Below, in pieces: positions 16,149 to 25,399 of a stretch of 64,000 nucleotides of DNA; position 1 is the stretch's first letter; each line of letters starts with the position of its first letter. This DNA comes from Endozoicomonas elysicola (GTDB lineage Bacteria > Pseudomonadota > Gammaproteobacteria > Pseudomonadales > Endozoicomonadaceae). The position numbers and the translations under genes were made by a program. The notes under the pieces were generated by a model, which saw nothing but the letters and a program-made list of their open reading frames with translations, searched no databases and had not been told where the DNA came from. The stretch is from assembly GCF_000710775.1 (NCBI RefSeq), contig NZ_JOJP01000001.1, positions 2,026,368 to 2,090,367 of the forward strand, read 5' to 3'.

Positions 16149-17660
16149 TTATTCCTCTGGGTTCAATGCTTTCTTATTTCCGCTTGCCGTTTTATCAGGG
16201 TAGTCATCCGGTTGGACAAATACCCGGGTAGTAAATACCAGATCTGCAAATGGGGCATTGTTAAAATGCATTTCAATAAAGCTCGCAGTCCAGCCTTTTT
16301 TATCTTGTGGCAGTTTGAGGTTACTGTTGCAGGTTCTGTCATGACATTTAAATTTCACCTTGGTACGAGTATAAGCAGAAAGGTCTTTATTTGATGTTAC
16401 TCTGCGAAAGTCCCTTCCTGATGAATTAGTGGCCTGCCAGAGCCAAGCCTCTTTTGGTCGCCTTGACGTATTTATGTAGAGAGACTTTCCTTCCTGCTCC
16501 CATGTAACTCGGGGCAATGATCGACCTTGAAGAAAAGCACCGTAGAAAGATTCGGTCAAATCAGTGATTAAATGTGCGCTATCATAGTTGATATAATGTC
16601 CCTGATTCGGCAGAACTCTCATCCATTTATCTCCTGGTAATTTGTCAAAAAACACTTTGTTGGTATCGGGTGGAATGAAGTGATCTCCGGACGCAGTGAC
16701 AAAGAACTTGGGAATTTTGAGAAAACGTTTGTACTGATAAGGATCAACGATAGAAATTAATTGATCCATTTCAGGTCTTTCGAACAGGGCTTTGAGAGGA
16801 AGGTAAGGTGATATAGCAGGGTTACCTTGTGGATAAACATTGAAAATATGATCAATCATCTCTTTCAAGTTCATAAAATCGGCAACCTGAGGGATTAAAG
16901 CCACGATTCGACTATCCTGAGTGGCAGTTAGAGAGGCTGTCCAGCCTCGCTTTGATGCACCAGCAATGACGAAATCTTTGATGGCTATTTTTTGCCGCTG
17001 CAGAATTTCTTCGCTGGCGTTCATACCGTAAATTGCGGCTTTCACCATAGGAAGTCGCAGAGGCCAGTTGAAATTTTCCTGCGGGTTATTCAAAAACTGC
17101 TTCCAGGTAAAAACGATCAGATTATCTTCTTTTAATGGAGGTGTATCTTTGAACTGTAGAAACTGGTTTGGTATATCTTTCAGGTCAATAACAATGGATT
17201 TTGTTCGAGCGGCTATTCGGGCAAAATCCAGCTCAGGTTCTGTGTTGATTTGCTGTAACTCGCCGGATGTGTGAATAATTCCACCATTGATGTATAACAG
17301 TGCTGTATTGTGCTTCAATTGATGAGGCTTAAAGATGGTTAATCGATGTTGCCATAAAGGGAAATCAACGGAAGCTTTCTCTCCCTGCTGCCAACGAAGG
17401 GAGACCAGGTCAGCATAGATGATGTCCACCTCTGTGGATAAGTCTTTATGCGTGACTTTTTTTGAAGAGGTCTGGGTTATAGTCCATCCGGAATCTGGCT
17501 CTTCTTTTATAAGGTAGCAGGGAAGAACGTGCTCCATATGATTGGTTAGCCACTCATTATTACACTGTAAGGGAGGTTCCCTGAGATTGTTTTCGGCTGA
17601 TACATCCACAATGGAGATCATCTGGGTGCATATGAACAACCAGCGTATTATTTTTTTCAT
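16149..17660 (-). CDS. PhoPQ-activated pathogenicity-related protein (PqaA-like alpha/beta hydrolase)
   Basis: A 503-residue protein with a Sec signal peptide (KKIIRWLFICTQMISIVDVSA). It matches the PhoPQ_related family, founded by Salmonella PqaA and by Dictyostelium AprA-like proteins. The hydrolase fold is visible: nucleophile elbow GASKRGW with S236, acid region VTASGDHFIPPD about 321-332 and H355 in NQGHYI. The probable location is periplasm or outside the cell. Substrate is unknown; in Salmonella the gene is PhoP-controlled and linked to antimicrobial-peptide resistance. No PhoPQ genes occur here. Transcribed alone, divergent from threonine aldolase. Confidence 0.88.
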   Translation of the reverse strand: MKKIIRWLFICTQMISIVDVSAENNLREPPLQCNNEWLTNHMEHVLPCYLIKEEPDSGWTITQTSSKKVTHKDLSTEVDIIYADLVSLRWQQGEKASVDFPLWQHRLTIFKPHQLKHNTALLYINGGIIHTSGELQQINTEPELDFARIAARTKSIVIDLKDIPNQFLQFKDTPPLKEDNLIVFTWKQFLNNPQENFNWPLRLPMVKAAIYGMNASEEILQRQKIAIKDFVIAGASKRGWTASLTATQDSRIVALIPQVADFMNLKEMIDHIFNVYPQGNPAISPYLPLKALFERPEMDQLISIVDPYQYKRFLKIPKFFVTASGDHFIPPDTNKVFFDKLPGDKWMRVLPNQGHYINYDSAHLITDLTESFYGAFLQGRSLPRVTWEQEGKSLYINTSRRPKEAWLWQATNSSGRDFRRVTSNKDLSAYTRTKVKFKCHDRTCNSNLKLPQDKKGWTASFIEMHFNNAPFADLVFTTRVFVQPDDYPDKTASGNKKALNPEE

Positions 17661-17846
17661 CGCATTATATTGCTTGCTAACTCGATCAAGCGGAATGTTA
17701 ATAATTTAATTTTATAAGATAGCTTATTTTGATCGAGGCAGCTGGACACATATATCCGGTCTCTGGCTATTTGCTCATGATCCGAGTTTAAGTAATATTG
17801 ACTGTTTCTCATATCAATTATAGATAGTAGGCAGGTCATAAGCGCC

Positions 17847-18887
17847 ATGGCTCGATTTTTTACCAGTGATAATGCTTCGGGCGTCTGTCCGGAAGTGATG
17901 AATGCTTTGGTTGCCGCAAATATTGGTCATACTGGAGCCTATGGCAACGATGCCATGACCCATGAAGCCGTTGATATGATCAAAAAGGCTGTGGGAAAGC
18001 CTGCAGAAGTTTTCTTTGTTTATAACGGAACGGCGGCTAATACGCTGGCTTGCAAGGCAGTCCTGCGTAGTATTGATAGCATCATCTGCCCCGATAGCGC
18101 CCACATTGTGACTAACGAAGTGGGTGCTCCGGTGAATGCTACCGGTAGCCGGATGATTACGGTTACGTCTACCCATGGAAAAATAACGCCAGAGCAAATT
18201 CGCAAAGCCAGCCAGGATGAAAGCTGGTGGGGGATGCACGCAACCCGTCCAAGGTTGGTGAGCATTTCCCAGTCTACCGAGTGGGGAACGGTTTACTCAC
18301 TGAATGAACTTGCAGACATAAAAGCAACCTGCACAGAGCTGGGCATGTTATTGCATGTGGATGGCTGCCGTATTTACAATGCTGTGGTGGCTCTTGATTG
18401 CTCCCTGACGGAAATGTGTGAGCACATTGATATTCTTTCGCTGGGTGGAACTAAAAACGGGTTGATGTTTGGTGAAGCGCTGGTCTTTTTCAATACTGAA
18501 GCTGCAGATGGTTTTCTGCATTTAAGAAAACAGGGCCTTCAGCTTCATTCAAAAATGCGTTTTATCAGTGCCCAGTTCAAGGCGCTTTTTACCGATGAGT
18601 TATGGAAGAAAAACGCAAGTCAGGCCAATCGCATGATGAACCTGCTGGTCGAAGGTTTGAGCGAGTGTCCGGATATTGAACTGGTTTGTCCGGTACAGAC
18701 TAATCAGGCCTTTTTCTCAATACCCACAGACTTTGCTGTCCAGTTACAAGCGGTTAAAGACTTTTATCAAAATGGACCTCAGCCTGATGTCTATCGAATG
18801 GTCACCTCATTTGATACCACTGAAGAAGATGTGAGTTTTTTTGTTCGTGAAGTGATAGCTCTGAATGAGCAATGGCGAAAAGTTTGA
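17847..18887 (+). CDS. ltaE: Low-specificity L-threonine aldolase
   Basis: PLP enzyme that splits threonine or allo-threonine into glycine and acetaldehyde. It has 346 residues. The PLP lysine is K203 in SLGGTKNGL, the cofactor-ring Asp is in HVDGCR (D172), and the N-terminal FTSDNASGVCPEVMNAL is typical. It is of the 340-350 residue class found in Pseudomonas rather than the E. coli LtaE length class exactly. An NhaC antiporter gene follows after about 130 bases containing an inverted repeat. Confidence 0.92.
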   Translation: MARFFTSDNASGVCPEVMNALVAANIGHTGAYGNDAMTHEAVDMIKKAVGKPAEVFFVYNGTAANTLACKAVLRSIDSIICPDSAHIVTNEVGAPVNATGSRMITVTSTHGKITPEQIRKASQDESWWGMHATRPRLVSISQSTEWGTVYSLNELADIKATCTELGMLLHVDGCRIYNAVVALDCSLTEMCEHIDILSLGGTKNGLMFGEALVFFNTEAADGFLHLRKQGLQLHSKMRFISAQFKALFTDELWKKNASQANRMMNLLVEGLSECPDIELVCPVQTNQAFFSIPTDFAVQLQAVKDFYQNGPQPDVYRMVTSFDTTEEDVSFFVREVIALNEQWRKV

Positions 18888-18893
18888 TCCCTG

Positions 18894-18929
18894 TGCTATG
18901 TATCGTCATGACAGTGAACGTACATAGCA
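18894..18929 (+). other. 9-bp inverted repeat between ltaE and nhaC
   Basis: TGCTATGTA and TACATAGCA flank 18 bases. No T-run follows, so this may be a weak terminator, a processing hairpin or an operator. Confidence 0.35.
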
Positions 18930-19020
18930 TGCTCCGGCAGGTGCAGTGATGCGTACAAACCGCTGCTATTGTTTTCTCTGTTTCTCAGGGTAGTTGACCC
19001 CGCCCCAAAGGAGTTTTGGT

Positions 19021-20448
19021 TTGACTGTATCGACACAGCCAGAAGCGTCATGGAAAGAGCCCGGTTTTCTCCACGCTTTTGCTACTCTCGCAGGTATTAT
19101 CAGCGTCATCAGCATTGGTCTGTTTTTTCTGGAAGCAAGTCTGCACAGTCTGATTTTGATCTCATTATTGATTGCGTCTGTCAGCGCTTATTCACTGGGT
19201 TATGATTTCCGGTCAATTCGTGATGCCATGAATTCTGGTATTACCGGTGCACTCACTGCAATCTACATATTTATTTTGATTGGTGTGCTGATTGCGGCCT
19301 TTATTCAAAGTGGCACACTGGCAACGCTGATTTATTACGGTATTGAGTTCGTAAGCCCAGCAATCTTTTTACCAGCCGGCTTGATTCTCTGCAGTTTAAT
19401 GTCTCTGGCAACCGGCTCCAGCTGGGGAACGGTTGGCACTGTTGGTGTTGTTCTGATGGGGATCGGAACGACGATGGGGATTCCTGCTCCACTGGTTGCT
19501 GGTATGGTGATTTCCGGTGCCTGCTTTGGCGATAAAATGTCGCCAGTGTCTGATACGACGAACCTTGCTTCCATGACCACAAAGGTTGACCTCTATTCTC
19601 ATATTCGGAGTATGCTGTTTACCACAGGGCCAGCTTATATTCTTGCCCTGGTTATTTTCTCCCTGATGGGGTTTGGTTACGCAGACAATCAGTTGCCTGC
19701 TGAGCAGCTGGCCGCCATGCAGACGGCCTTGAGTGATACCTTTACGATTAATCTGCTCACCCTGTTGCCTTTAGTGGTTATGCTGGTGCTCAGTACGGCT
19801 CGCGTAGCAGCAGAGCCCAGCATGGTGATGGCATCTGCTGTTGCTGTGCTTCTGGCTATTTTTATGCAGGATCAGAGCCTGACGACGGTGCTTAACAGTC
19901 TCTACGGTGGGGGCAGTGTGCGTACTGGTTTGGAGAGTATGGACTCACTGCTTGGACGAGGAGGCATAACCTCGATGATGTGGACGCTCTCATTATCTCT
20001 GATGGCCTTGGCATTAGGTGGTATTCTTGAGCGGGGTAAATTTCTGAGAGTTCTGGTTCATACGGTTGTTACCCGAATAAAAAGAGCCTCGACTCTGGTT
20101 GCTACCACTGTTATTGCCTGCTTTACCGGAAATATGACCATGGGTGAGGCTTACATGTCTATCATATTGGGTGGTCAGTTGTTCAGTGATGCCTATGATC
20201 AGAAAGGAGTTGATCGTCGTGTGCTTTCGCGTTCTCTGGAAGAGGGGGCTACACTCACAACAGCTCTTATTCCATGGACTACCGGAGGTGCATTTTTTGC
20301 CTCGACCCTGGGCGTTGCAGTGATTGAGTATGCGCCCTGGGCTCTTTTGAACTGGTTTAGTCCGGTGCTTGCCATTGTATTTGCCATGTTGGGCTTCGGT
20401 CTGTTTCGCAAAGAGCCAGAGCCTCAACAAACCAGCCCTGCAGTGTGA
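19021..20448 (+). CDS. nhaC: Na+/H+ antiporter NhaC family
   Basis: Inner-membrane antiporter of about 475 residues with 11-12 helices. The family patterns ATGSSWGTVGTVGVVLMGIG, SGACFGDKMSPVSDTTNLAS and GGQLFSDAYDQKGVDRRVLS are present. The best start is TTG 19021, seven bases after AAAGGAG (about 19008-19013); the frame is open to 18994, but the added nine residues contain that ribosome site. Ion specificity within NhaC (Na+ alone or malate-lactate exchange in MleN relatives) cannot be decided. Confidence 0.9.
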   Translation: MTVSTQPEASWKEPGFLHAFATLAGIISVISIGLFFLEASLHSLILISLLIASVSAYSLGYDFRSIRDAMNSGITGALTAIYIFILIGVLIAAFIQSGTLATLIYYGIEFVSPAIFLPAGLILCSLMSLATGSSWGTVGTVGVVLMGIGTTMGIPAPLVAGMVISGACFGDKMSPVSDTTNLASMTTKVDLYSHIRSMLFTTGPAYILALVIFSLMGFGYADNQLPAEQLAAMQTALSDTFTINLLTLLPLVVMLVLSTARVAAEPSMVMASAVAVLLAIFMQDQSLTTVLNSLYGGGSVRTGLESMDSLLGRGGITSMMWTLSLSLMALALGGILERGKFLRVLVHTVVTRIKRASTLVATTVIACFTGNMTMGEAYMSIILGGQLFSDAYDQKGVDRRVLSRSLEEGATLTTALIPWTTGGAFFASTLGVAVIEYAPWALLNWFSPVLAIVFAMLGFGLFRKEPEPQQTSPAV

Positions 20449-20459
20449 TGCTCACCTGA

Positions 20460-20484
20460 AAGGGAAGAGCCTTTCTCTTCCCTT
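20460..20484. terminator. Hairpin between nhaC and pldA
   Basis: AAGGGAAGAG and CTCTTCCCTT form a perfect 10-bp stem with a five-base loop between two convergent genes. The T-run is short, but position and stem suggest bidirectional termination. Confidence 0.7.
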
Positions 20485-20494
20485 GTCTACTGGT

Positions 20495-21499
20495 CTATAG
20501 CCAGTCGGTCAGCATAACTCCAACACTCAAGCGGTTGGCGCTGTCGTTGTAATCAATCAGGCTTTCTCCATAACCATTAAAATATTGAATATAGCCCCTG
20601 AATCTTTTGTTGATTGGAAATGACCAGTCCAGTTGCACAGCTCCCTTATTATCACGTCTCAGATTATTTCTTAATGTCATGCCCAGGTTGTGTTCCTGAA
20701 TCTGATACCCAAGATGAAGTTCACCGTGTCCCATGTATTTTTCAATATCGGGATTATCATCACCTTTGGAGCTGTTTTCCTGACCGGGTTCCTTTTCTGG
20801 CTCCGGAATTCGCCACCAAGGTTTAATACTGACGGCAAAGTTGTCTCGGGAAAAAATGAACTGGGCGTAAATTCGGTTCCAGCTACGGGACAGTTCACCG
20901 CTACGGCCATTTGACTGGTGCGTTATACCTGCAGCAACACCATTCAGATCAAACCCCCAGAGCTGGTATTCAGTGGGAAAAACCATAAACACTTCCGGTT
21001 CATGATTGGTCTCACGAAATGGCGCGGAGTTACTGTTATAAGCCTGCCACCAGGAGGTATTGGTGTAGGCCACATAGATGTCACCATAACCATTGAACAC
21101 ACCCTGGGCCAGTGGAGCCTTCACACTGAGCTGAAACTTGATTTCGGTACTGGAGAAGTTATCAATATTCTGGACTTCAAATGGCGTTTCATTGGGGCTT
21201 TTATTGTAGGAAATGGGTAGAAGGTAGTTAGGCCTGTGGGGAGTGATGGCAAATCGGTTGTCCAGCGTTTCTTCTTCTTCCTGAACCCGCTGTTCAACGA
21301 CACTCTCCACTTCTACAGGTTCCTTTTCAGTACTTGTTTGGCACTGTTGACGGATCTCTGCCAGCGTAAGTGAATCATCACCCTCTTTGAGTTGTTTGAA
21401 TAAACAGTCTTCATAAGTGTCAGAGTAAGCAGTTACTGGGAGCAGGCACAGTGTGAGTACTGAAAGAACAGTACCTTTTTCCCGGGTCAAAGATGTCAT
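20495..21499 (-). CDS. pldA: Outer-membrane phospholipase A (OMPLA)
   Basis: A 334-residue precursor with a signal peptide (cleavage near A24-Y25) and a 12-strand beta-barrel C-terminal part. The catalytic triad is readable: H194 and S196 in THQSNGRSG and N208 in SRSWNRIY, with the same H-x-S and +12 Asn spacing as E. coli (142, 144, 156). The enzyme removes misplaced phospholipids from the outer leaflet and is calcium-dependent. An acidic Glu-rich linker at about 57-80 separates the signal from the barrel; the inserted EPEKEPGQENSSKGDD loop near 232-248 looks like an extra extracellular loop. Confidence 0.93.
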   Translation of the reverse strand: MTSLTREKGTVLSVLTLCLLPVTAYSDTYEDCLFKQLKEGDDSLTLAEIRQQCQTSTEKEPVEVESVVEQRVQEEEETLDNRFAITPHRPNYLLPISYNKSPNETPFEVQNIDNFSSTEIKFQLSVKAPLAQGVFNGYGDIYVAYTNTSWWQAYNSNSAPFRETNHEPEVFMVFPTEYQLWGFDLNGVAAGITHQSNGRSGELSRSWNRIYAQFIFSRDNFAVSIKPWWRIPEPEKEPGQENSSKGDDNPDIEKYMGHGELHLGYQIQEHNLGMTLRNNLRRDNKGAVQLDWSFPINKRFRGYIQYFNGYGESLIDYNDSANRLSVGVMLTDWL

Positions 21500-21629
21500 T
21501 CTGAAACCTTATATTTATTATTCAAGGCAGTGTATGTATTTGTGTAATTATTATCAGGGCATGGTTGTGTGATTACAATAAAAGAGTTAGTCCGTTTCTT
21601 GCGCACCCCTCCTTTAGTATAAATGTTGG

Positions 21630-22907
21630 TTAGAGTGCAGTTTTACTCAGTTTTTCTGTTAGTAGTGTCGTTATTACTTTTTCTGGAACATTTGGGATCT
21701 CTTCATCGTTGCCGGCACTCTCTGCTTTAAGAATACCTAAATCAAGTTCGTCGTCTCCATGGGGAATTTCCTGTAAGTTAGTTGTGAATTGGATATTCTG
21801 CTGATCCACTCTTTCTTTGCACTCATTCAGACATTTGAACCAGTGACGTGGGTTCGTGACAGGGCTATTTTCGCTGCCTTCAAAGTACGGACAGCCGGCA
21901 ACATTACTACGAATGACACAGGGAACCCCATTTTTCCGTACTGAGACAGTGATTTTTGATGCATCACCTTCATCCCGGGTATGGTGAACATTAAATCCAG
22001 CTTGATAGTCTGGGTTTGCCCGCTCCCAGCAGGCAGTTAAGAAAGCAGACGTTGTCTCAAAAAGAAGTTGGTTTCTAAATAACCCAAGTTGTCCATTTAG
22101 ACATACAGGTAACTGCAGGGATAACTCATCATCCTGTCCCTTCCAGGCAATACTAAATTCTACATAAAGGTTTGATGGAGAAAACTCGTGAGAATTTCCA
22201 GTTGGGTACATATGAATTGCTGGCATAAACGGTCCAACATCCATGCCTAACTCGTTGAAGCACTCAGTCATTACCGTTAAAACTTTCATTTGCTTTTCAA
22301 TATCAACCTGATTTGTAAATATCTCTAACCACTCAGTTAAATCTAACTCACATAAACTAGGCTCCGTTACTCCTAGTCTATCGAGTTGACTTTGCTCTCT
22401 GATAAAGAATGCTTTCAACTGTCTTATATTGTCCACCCACTGCTCAAAGGTAAGATCTTCATTTTCCTCTGGATTAATAAAATTACTAAACACCTGTTCA
22501 CAGTACTCGGTAAATTCTTGCTTATCATCGTCAGGTACTTTATCAAACTCCTCCTTAAAGAAGTTAAAAAACTCTTCTACAGCACCAATATTTTCAAGAA
22601 AAAGGCTTGAGCTATCCGATTCATGCTCATTATCAAGGCTTTCAGGATGGGGATGGTCTGGTTGGCTCATTTTTACATCCGGGTTTTCAAGTACATCAAT
22701 GCTATTAGCCTCAATATGAGTATTGTCAGAGAAAGTGACCCCTTCCAGTTTTTCAGAAAGCCCTTTTGTTGGTATAGGATCGTCCACAGAACTTTTCCGA
22801 AAACCAAATGCCGTTTCTGCCTGCTCATTATGCTCTTTTAGAGGCTGTGTTGGCTCTGGGTTACTAACAACAAATCCGGATTTGCCACTCTGGTTTGTGG
22901 ATTCCAT
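21630..22907 (-). CDS. Hypothetical acidic protein
   Basis: Unrecognised protein of 425 residues from ATG 22907 (the frame is open four codons further to a TTG). The first 110 residues are Ser/Glu/Pro-rich and probably disordered. Residues about 115-260 are helical and strongly acidic (EEFFNFFKEEFDKVPDDDKQ). The rest looks like a folded beta-containing domain with several Cys and Trp. No signal peptide, membrane helix or known motif. It is flanked by AT-rich gaps and stands alone, as accessory genes in this window often do. It could be a secreted effector, but nothing in the sequence proves it. Confidence 0.65.
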   Translation of the reverse strand: MESTNQSGKSGFVVSNPEPTQPLKEHNEQAETAFGFRKSSVDDPIPTKGLSEKLEGVTFSDNTHIEANSIDVLENPDVKMSQPDHPHPESLDNEHESDSSSLFLENIGAVEEFFNFFKEEFDKVPDDDKQEFTEYCEQVFSNFINPEENEDLTFEQWVDNIRQLKAFFIREQSQLDRLGVTEPSLCELDLTEWLEIFTNQVDIEKQMKVLTVMTECFNELGMDVGPFMPAIHMYPTGNSHEFSPSNLYVEFSIAWKGQDDELSLQLPVCLNGQLGLFRNQLLFETTSAFLTACWERANPDYQAGFNVHHTRDEGDASKITVSVRKNGVPCVIRSNVAGCPYFEGSENSPVTNPRHWFKCLNECKERVDQQNIQFTTNLQEIPHGDDELDLGILKAESAGNDEEIPNVPEKVITTLLTEKLSKTAL

Positions 22908-23250
22908 ATTCTTTACCAAATTTTTTTATTAAACCTGAGTTTTGGACAGCCTTTTGCCTTGTCGGTTTCTTAGGAATCAGAAAAGCCTGGAATTTGGAAA
23001 AATACCCTGTATTAGAGGAGAGAGTGAAGTAATTTTCTGATTAATATTTTTATTAAGGCTTTGATAAATACATCAATACTAAAGATATTAATATCCCCCA
23101 GGCTTCTGAGGGAAAAGTATCAACTGATTTCTTCAAAGTCAGAGCCTATTTATCCTAATCTGAATAATGTCGTCTAAAGTATGAATGTCAGGGGGGCTTT
23201 TCTTAGATGAAACTGATTAATTTCTCTCCCCCTGTAATTTAAAAGACGAT
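22908..23250. other. AT-rich gap
   Basis: About 340 bases upstream of the acidic hypothetical gene and downstream of the MHS transporter gene. It is AT-rich, with no ORF, no clear terminator and no repeat that I can define. Confidence 0.4.
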
Positions 23251-24582
23251 TTACTGACTGGACTTGGTTTCGTCAGCCTCATTATCAGTAACCAACTGAA
23301 CATTTGGCCAGGGAATAAATAAGGCTATCAGGCTGATTACCGCAATGATAGAAAGATAAATAGCAGGCCCTGATGAATTATCAGAGTATTTAGCTAACAG
23401 TGTTGATGTAAATGGCGCAATACCACCGAAAATAGCAAACCCTATATTGTAACAGGTAGCAATGCCTGTATAGCGAACTTCTGTTGGAAAGAAGCTGATC
23501 AGTAGTGGTGGCAAAGCTCCTGATGCTGTTGCAGCTAAAAGTCCGCAGATCAGCATGATCTTATTAAGCTCTGCTGCAGGTGAAGAAAAGTACTGGAATG
23601 CAGGCCAGGATATAGTGGCAATAACAACCGCCATAACCCCAAGAATAAGCTTGTGATTAACCAGGTCAGATAGCATCCCGAAGATCAGGCATAATGGTGA
23701 AAGCATCAGGAATGCCAGAGTGGTGTGCCAGGCAACCGCTTCTCTGGGAAAGTTCAGTAAGGAAGACAGGTAGCTTGGCATGTAAATGCTATAGATGGTT
23801 ACGGTTGCTCCGCACAGCCCAATAGTCATGAATCCGCAGATAACCCCACGGGTATGTTGTTTAAACAATAGAACGATGGGAATGGAGGCTCGTGCCTTGG
23901 TCTGGTCAAGAGCTTCAAATAAACCAGACTCAGAGAAGTGCTTGCGGATATGGTAGCTGATAACTCCGAGGGAACCTCCAATCCAGAACGGAACGCGCCA
24001 GCCCCACTCCTTCATATCATCAGGGTCAAGATACATTTCCAACATTCCGTGGACGAATGTACCGAAGGATATGCCGATCATGATTGCCAGAAAGAGGATG
24101 CCTATGACCAGCCCACGCCTTTCTGGTGTGCTCTCACTGAGGTACGTAATCGCACCGGGAATTTCCCCTCCAAGGGAAAAACCCTGAAGCAATCGCAATG
24201 CGATCAGCATCACTGGAGCTGCTGCTCCAATACTGTCCCATCCGGGGAGACACCCCATCAATGTGGTCGTCAGTGCCATCAGAAAAATGGAAAACGTAAA
24301 GGTTTTTTTGCGACCATAGCGGTCACCAAAGTGACCAAAGACAATGCCGCCCAATGGGCGGGTAAGATAACCAATGGCAAAGGTGGCAAAGGTACTAAGC
24401 AGTGATGTGATATGGTCTTCTGAAGGGAAAAAATTCTCGGCAATATAACTGGCCATCAAGCCATATATCAGAAAATCATAGATCTCCAGCATCCCCCCCA
24501 GTGATACAGAGCATGCCAGCCTATATTGGCTAGAAGATGCAGTGATGCATCGTTTAGATGGTTTGGATTTTGTTTGAGTCAT
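23251..24582 (-). CDS. MFS transporter, metabolite:H+ symporter (MHS/ProP-like) family
   Basis: A 443-residue, 12-helix inner-membrane carrier. MHS features are the N-terminal LGGMLEIYDFLIYGLMASYI, the loop 2-3 motif GHFGDRYGRKKTF, and RLLQGFSLGGEIPGAITYLS. Relatives move proline, betaine, citrate, shikimate or alpha-ketoglutarate; the substrate here is unknown. Its start codon overlaps by one base the stop of the SnoaL-like gene (TGATG), which indicates translational coupling. Confidence 0.88.
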   Translation of the reverse strand: MTQTKSKPSKRCITASSSQYRLACSVSLGGMLEIYDFLIYGLMASYIAENFFPSEDHITSLLSTFATFAIGYLTRPLGGIVFGHFGDRYGRKKTFTFSIFLMALTTTLMGCLPGWDSIGAAAPVMLIALRLLQGFSLGGEIPGAITYLSESTPERRGLVIGILFLAIMIGISFGTFVHGMLEMYLDPDDMKEWGWRVPFWIGGSLGVISYHIRKHFSESGLFEALDQTKARASIPIVLLFKQHTRGVICGFMTIGLCGATVTIYSIYMPSYLSSLLNFPREAVAWHTTLAFLMLSPLCLIFGMLSDLVNHKLILGVMAVVIATISWPAFQYFSSPAAELNKIMLICGLLAATASGALPPLLISFFPTEVRYTGIATCYNIGFAIFGGIAPFTSTLLAKYSDNSSGPAIYLSIIAVISLIALFIPWPNVQLVTDNEADETKSSQ

Positions 24583-25001
24583 CAGTCAGGTAAAAAGTGG
24601 GTGGGTGAAACATGCAGGTGATTAATAAACCATCGATCGTTGTGCTGTTTAAACAGATGGGTTGCCCGCAGGGATTGTTCTTCTTCGAGCTCCTCTTCTC
24701 CAAGCCTCCTCAAAGTGGATAGCACCCAGAGACTGCCGGACACGATGGTGCTTTCATCAGCATAGATGTCTTCAACCCGAAAGTTGACAGATTGGATATC
24801 AAATAACCTGAACAGTTCTTCGTACCAGAGCGTTAACTGGTCTATTGACGTAATGGTATCGCCCTCAGCATTCCAGAAAAGCAGGCTGGAATCACGATTG
24901 TAGTGACTAAGGATTGCGTCCAGGTCTTTACTGCAATAGCTGTGGGCTATTTCTGAAAAAAACTGATCAACCAGGTTAGCGGCGAGGTCGAGGTCAGCCA
25001 T
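24582..25001 (-). CDS. SnoaL-like / NTF2-fold protein
   Basis: A 139-residue protein with the cone-like NTF2 fold pattern: an N-terminal helix (LVDQFFSEIAHSYCSKDLDAILSHY), then W/F-rich strands and a C-terminal WFINHLHVSPTHF strand. Members include SnoaL cyclases, limonene hydrolases, ketosteroid isomerases and DUF4440 proteins. Its coupling to the MHS transporter suggests they act on the same small molecule, but this is inference. Confidence 0.65.
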   Translation of the reverse strand: MADLDLAANLVDQFFSEIAHSYCSKDLDAILSHYNRDSSLLFWNAEGDTITSIDQLTLWYEELFRLFDIQSVNFRVEDIYADESTIVSGSLWVLSTLRRLGEEELEEEQSLRATHLFKQHNDRWFINHLHVSPTHFLPD

Positions 25002-25399
25002 GGCTGTCTTCCCCCTGTCAATTTATTCAATGTCAAATGGTTATCGGGGTTGAAATATCGATTAAGAATAGCCCCCGTTTTGATAGCTGTTCTGAAAAAT
25101 ATGCGACGGTTATGGGAACTGGTTTACAGGGGCTCTTGGGCGAGTGGAGGGAAGTTATATATCTTTACGGAATAATGACGCTTTCATGTGGCTGACTAAA
25201 CCAGCAGCATCTATCTTTCTTAGCATCCCTGAGGCCTGTTGCTGCAAGCTTTGGAGGCAGATATTGGCGTTAGCCATGTACTTGCAGATGAAATAAATCT
25301 ATCGACTGCTTGTCTCATGGCTTGGAGGCTTTTCATTCCAGGACGGTCTACTCACCTTCTGTTTCCGGTCAGAGCAACTTCCAGAAAAGAAAACTCACC
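25002..25399. other. Divergent intergenic region
   Basis: About 400 bases between the divergent SnoaL-like gene and the secreted hypothetical gene. It is presumed to hold both promoters. I see no RNA gene or strong hairpin. Confidence 0.4.
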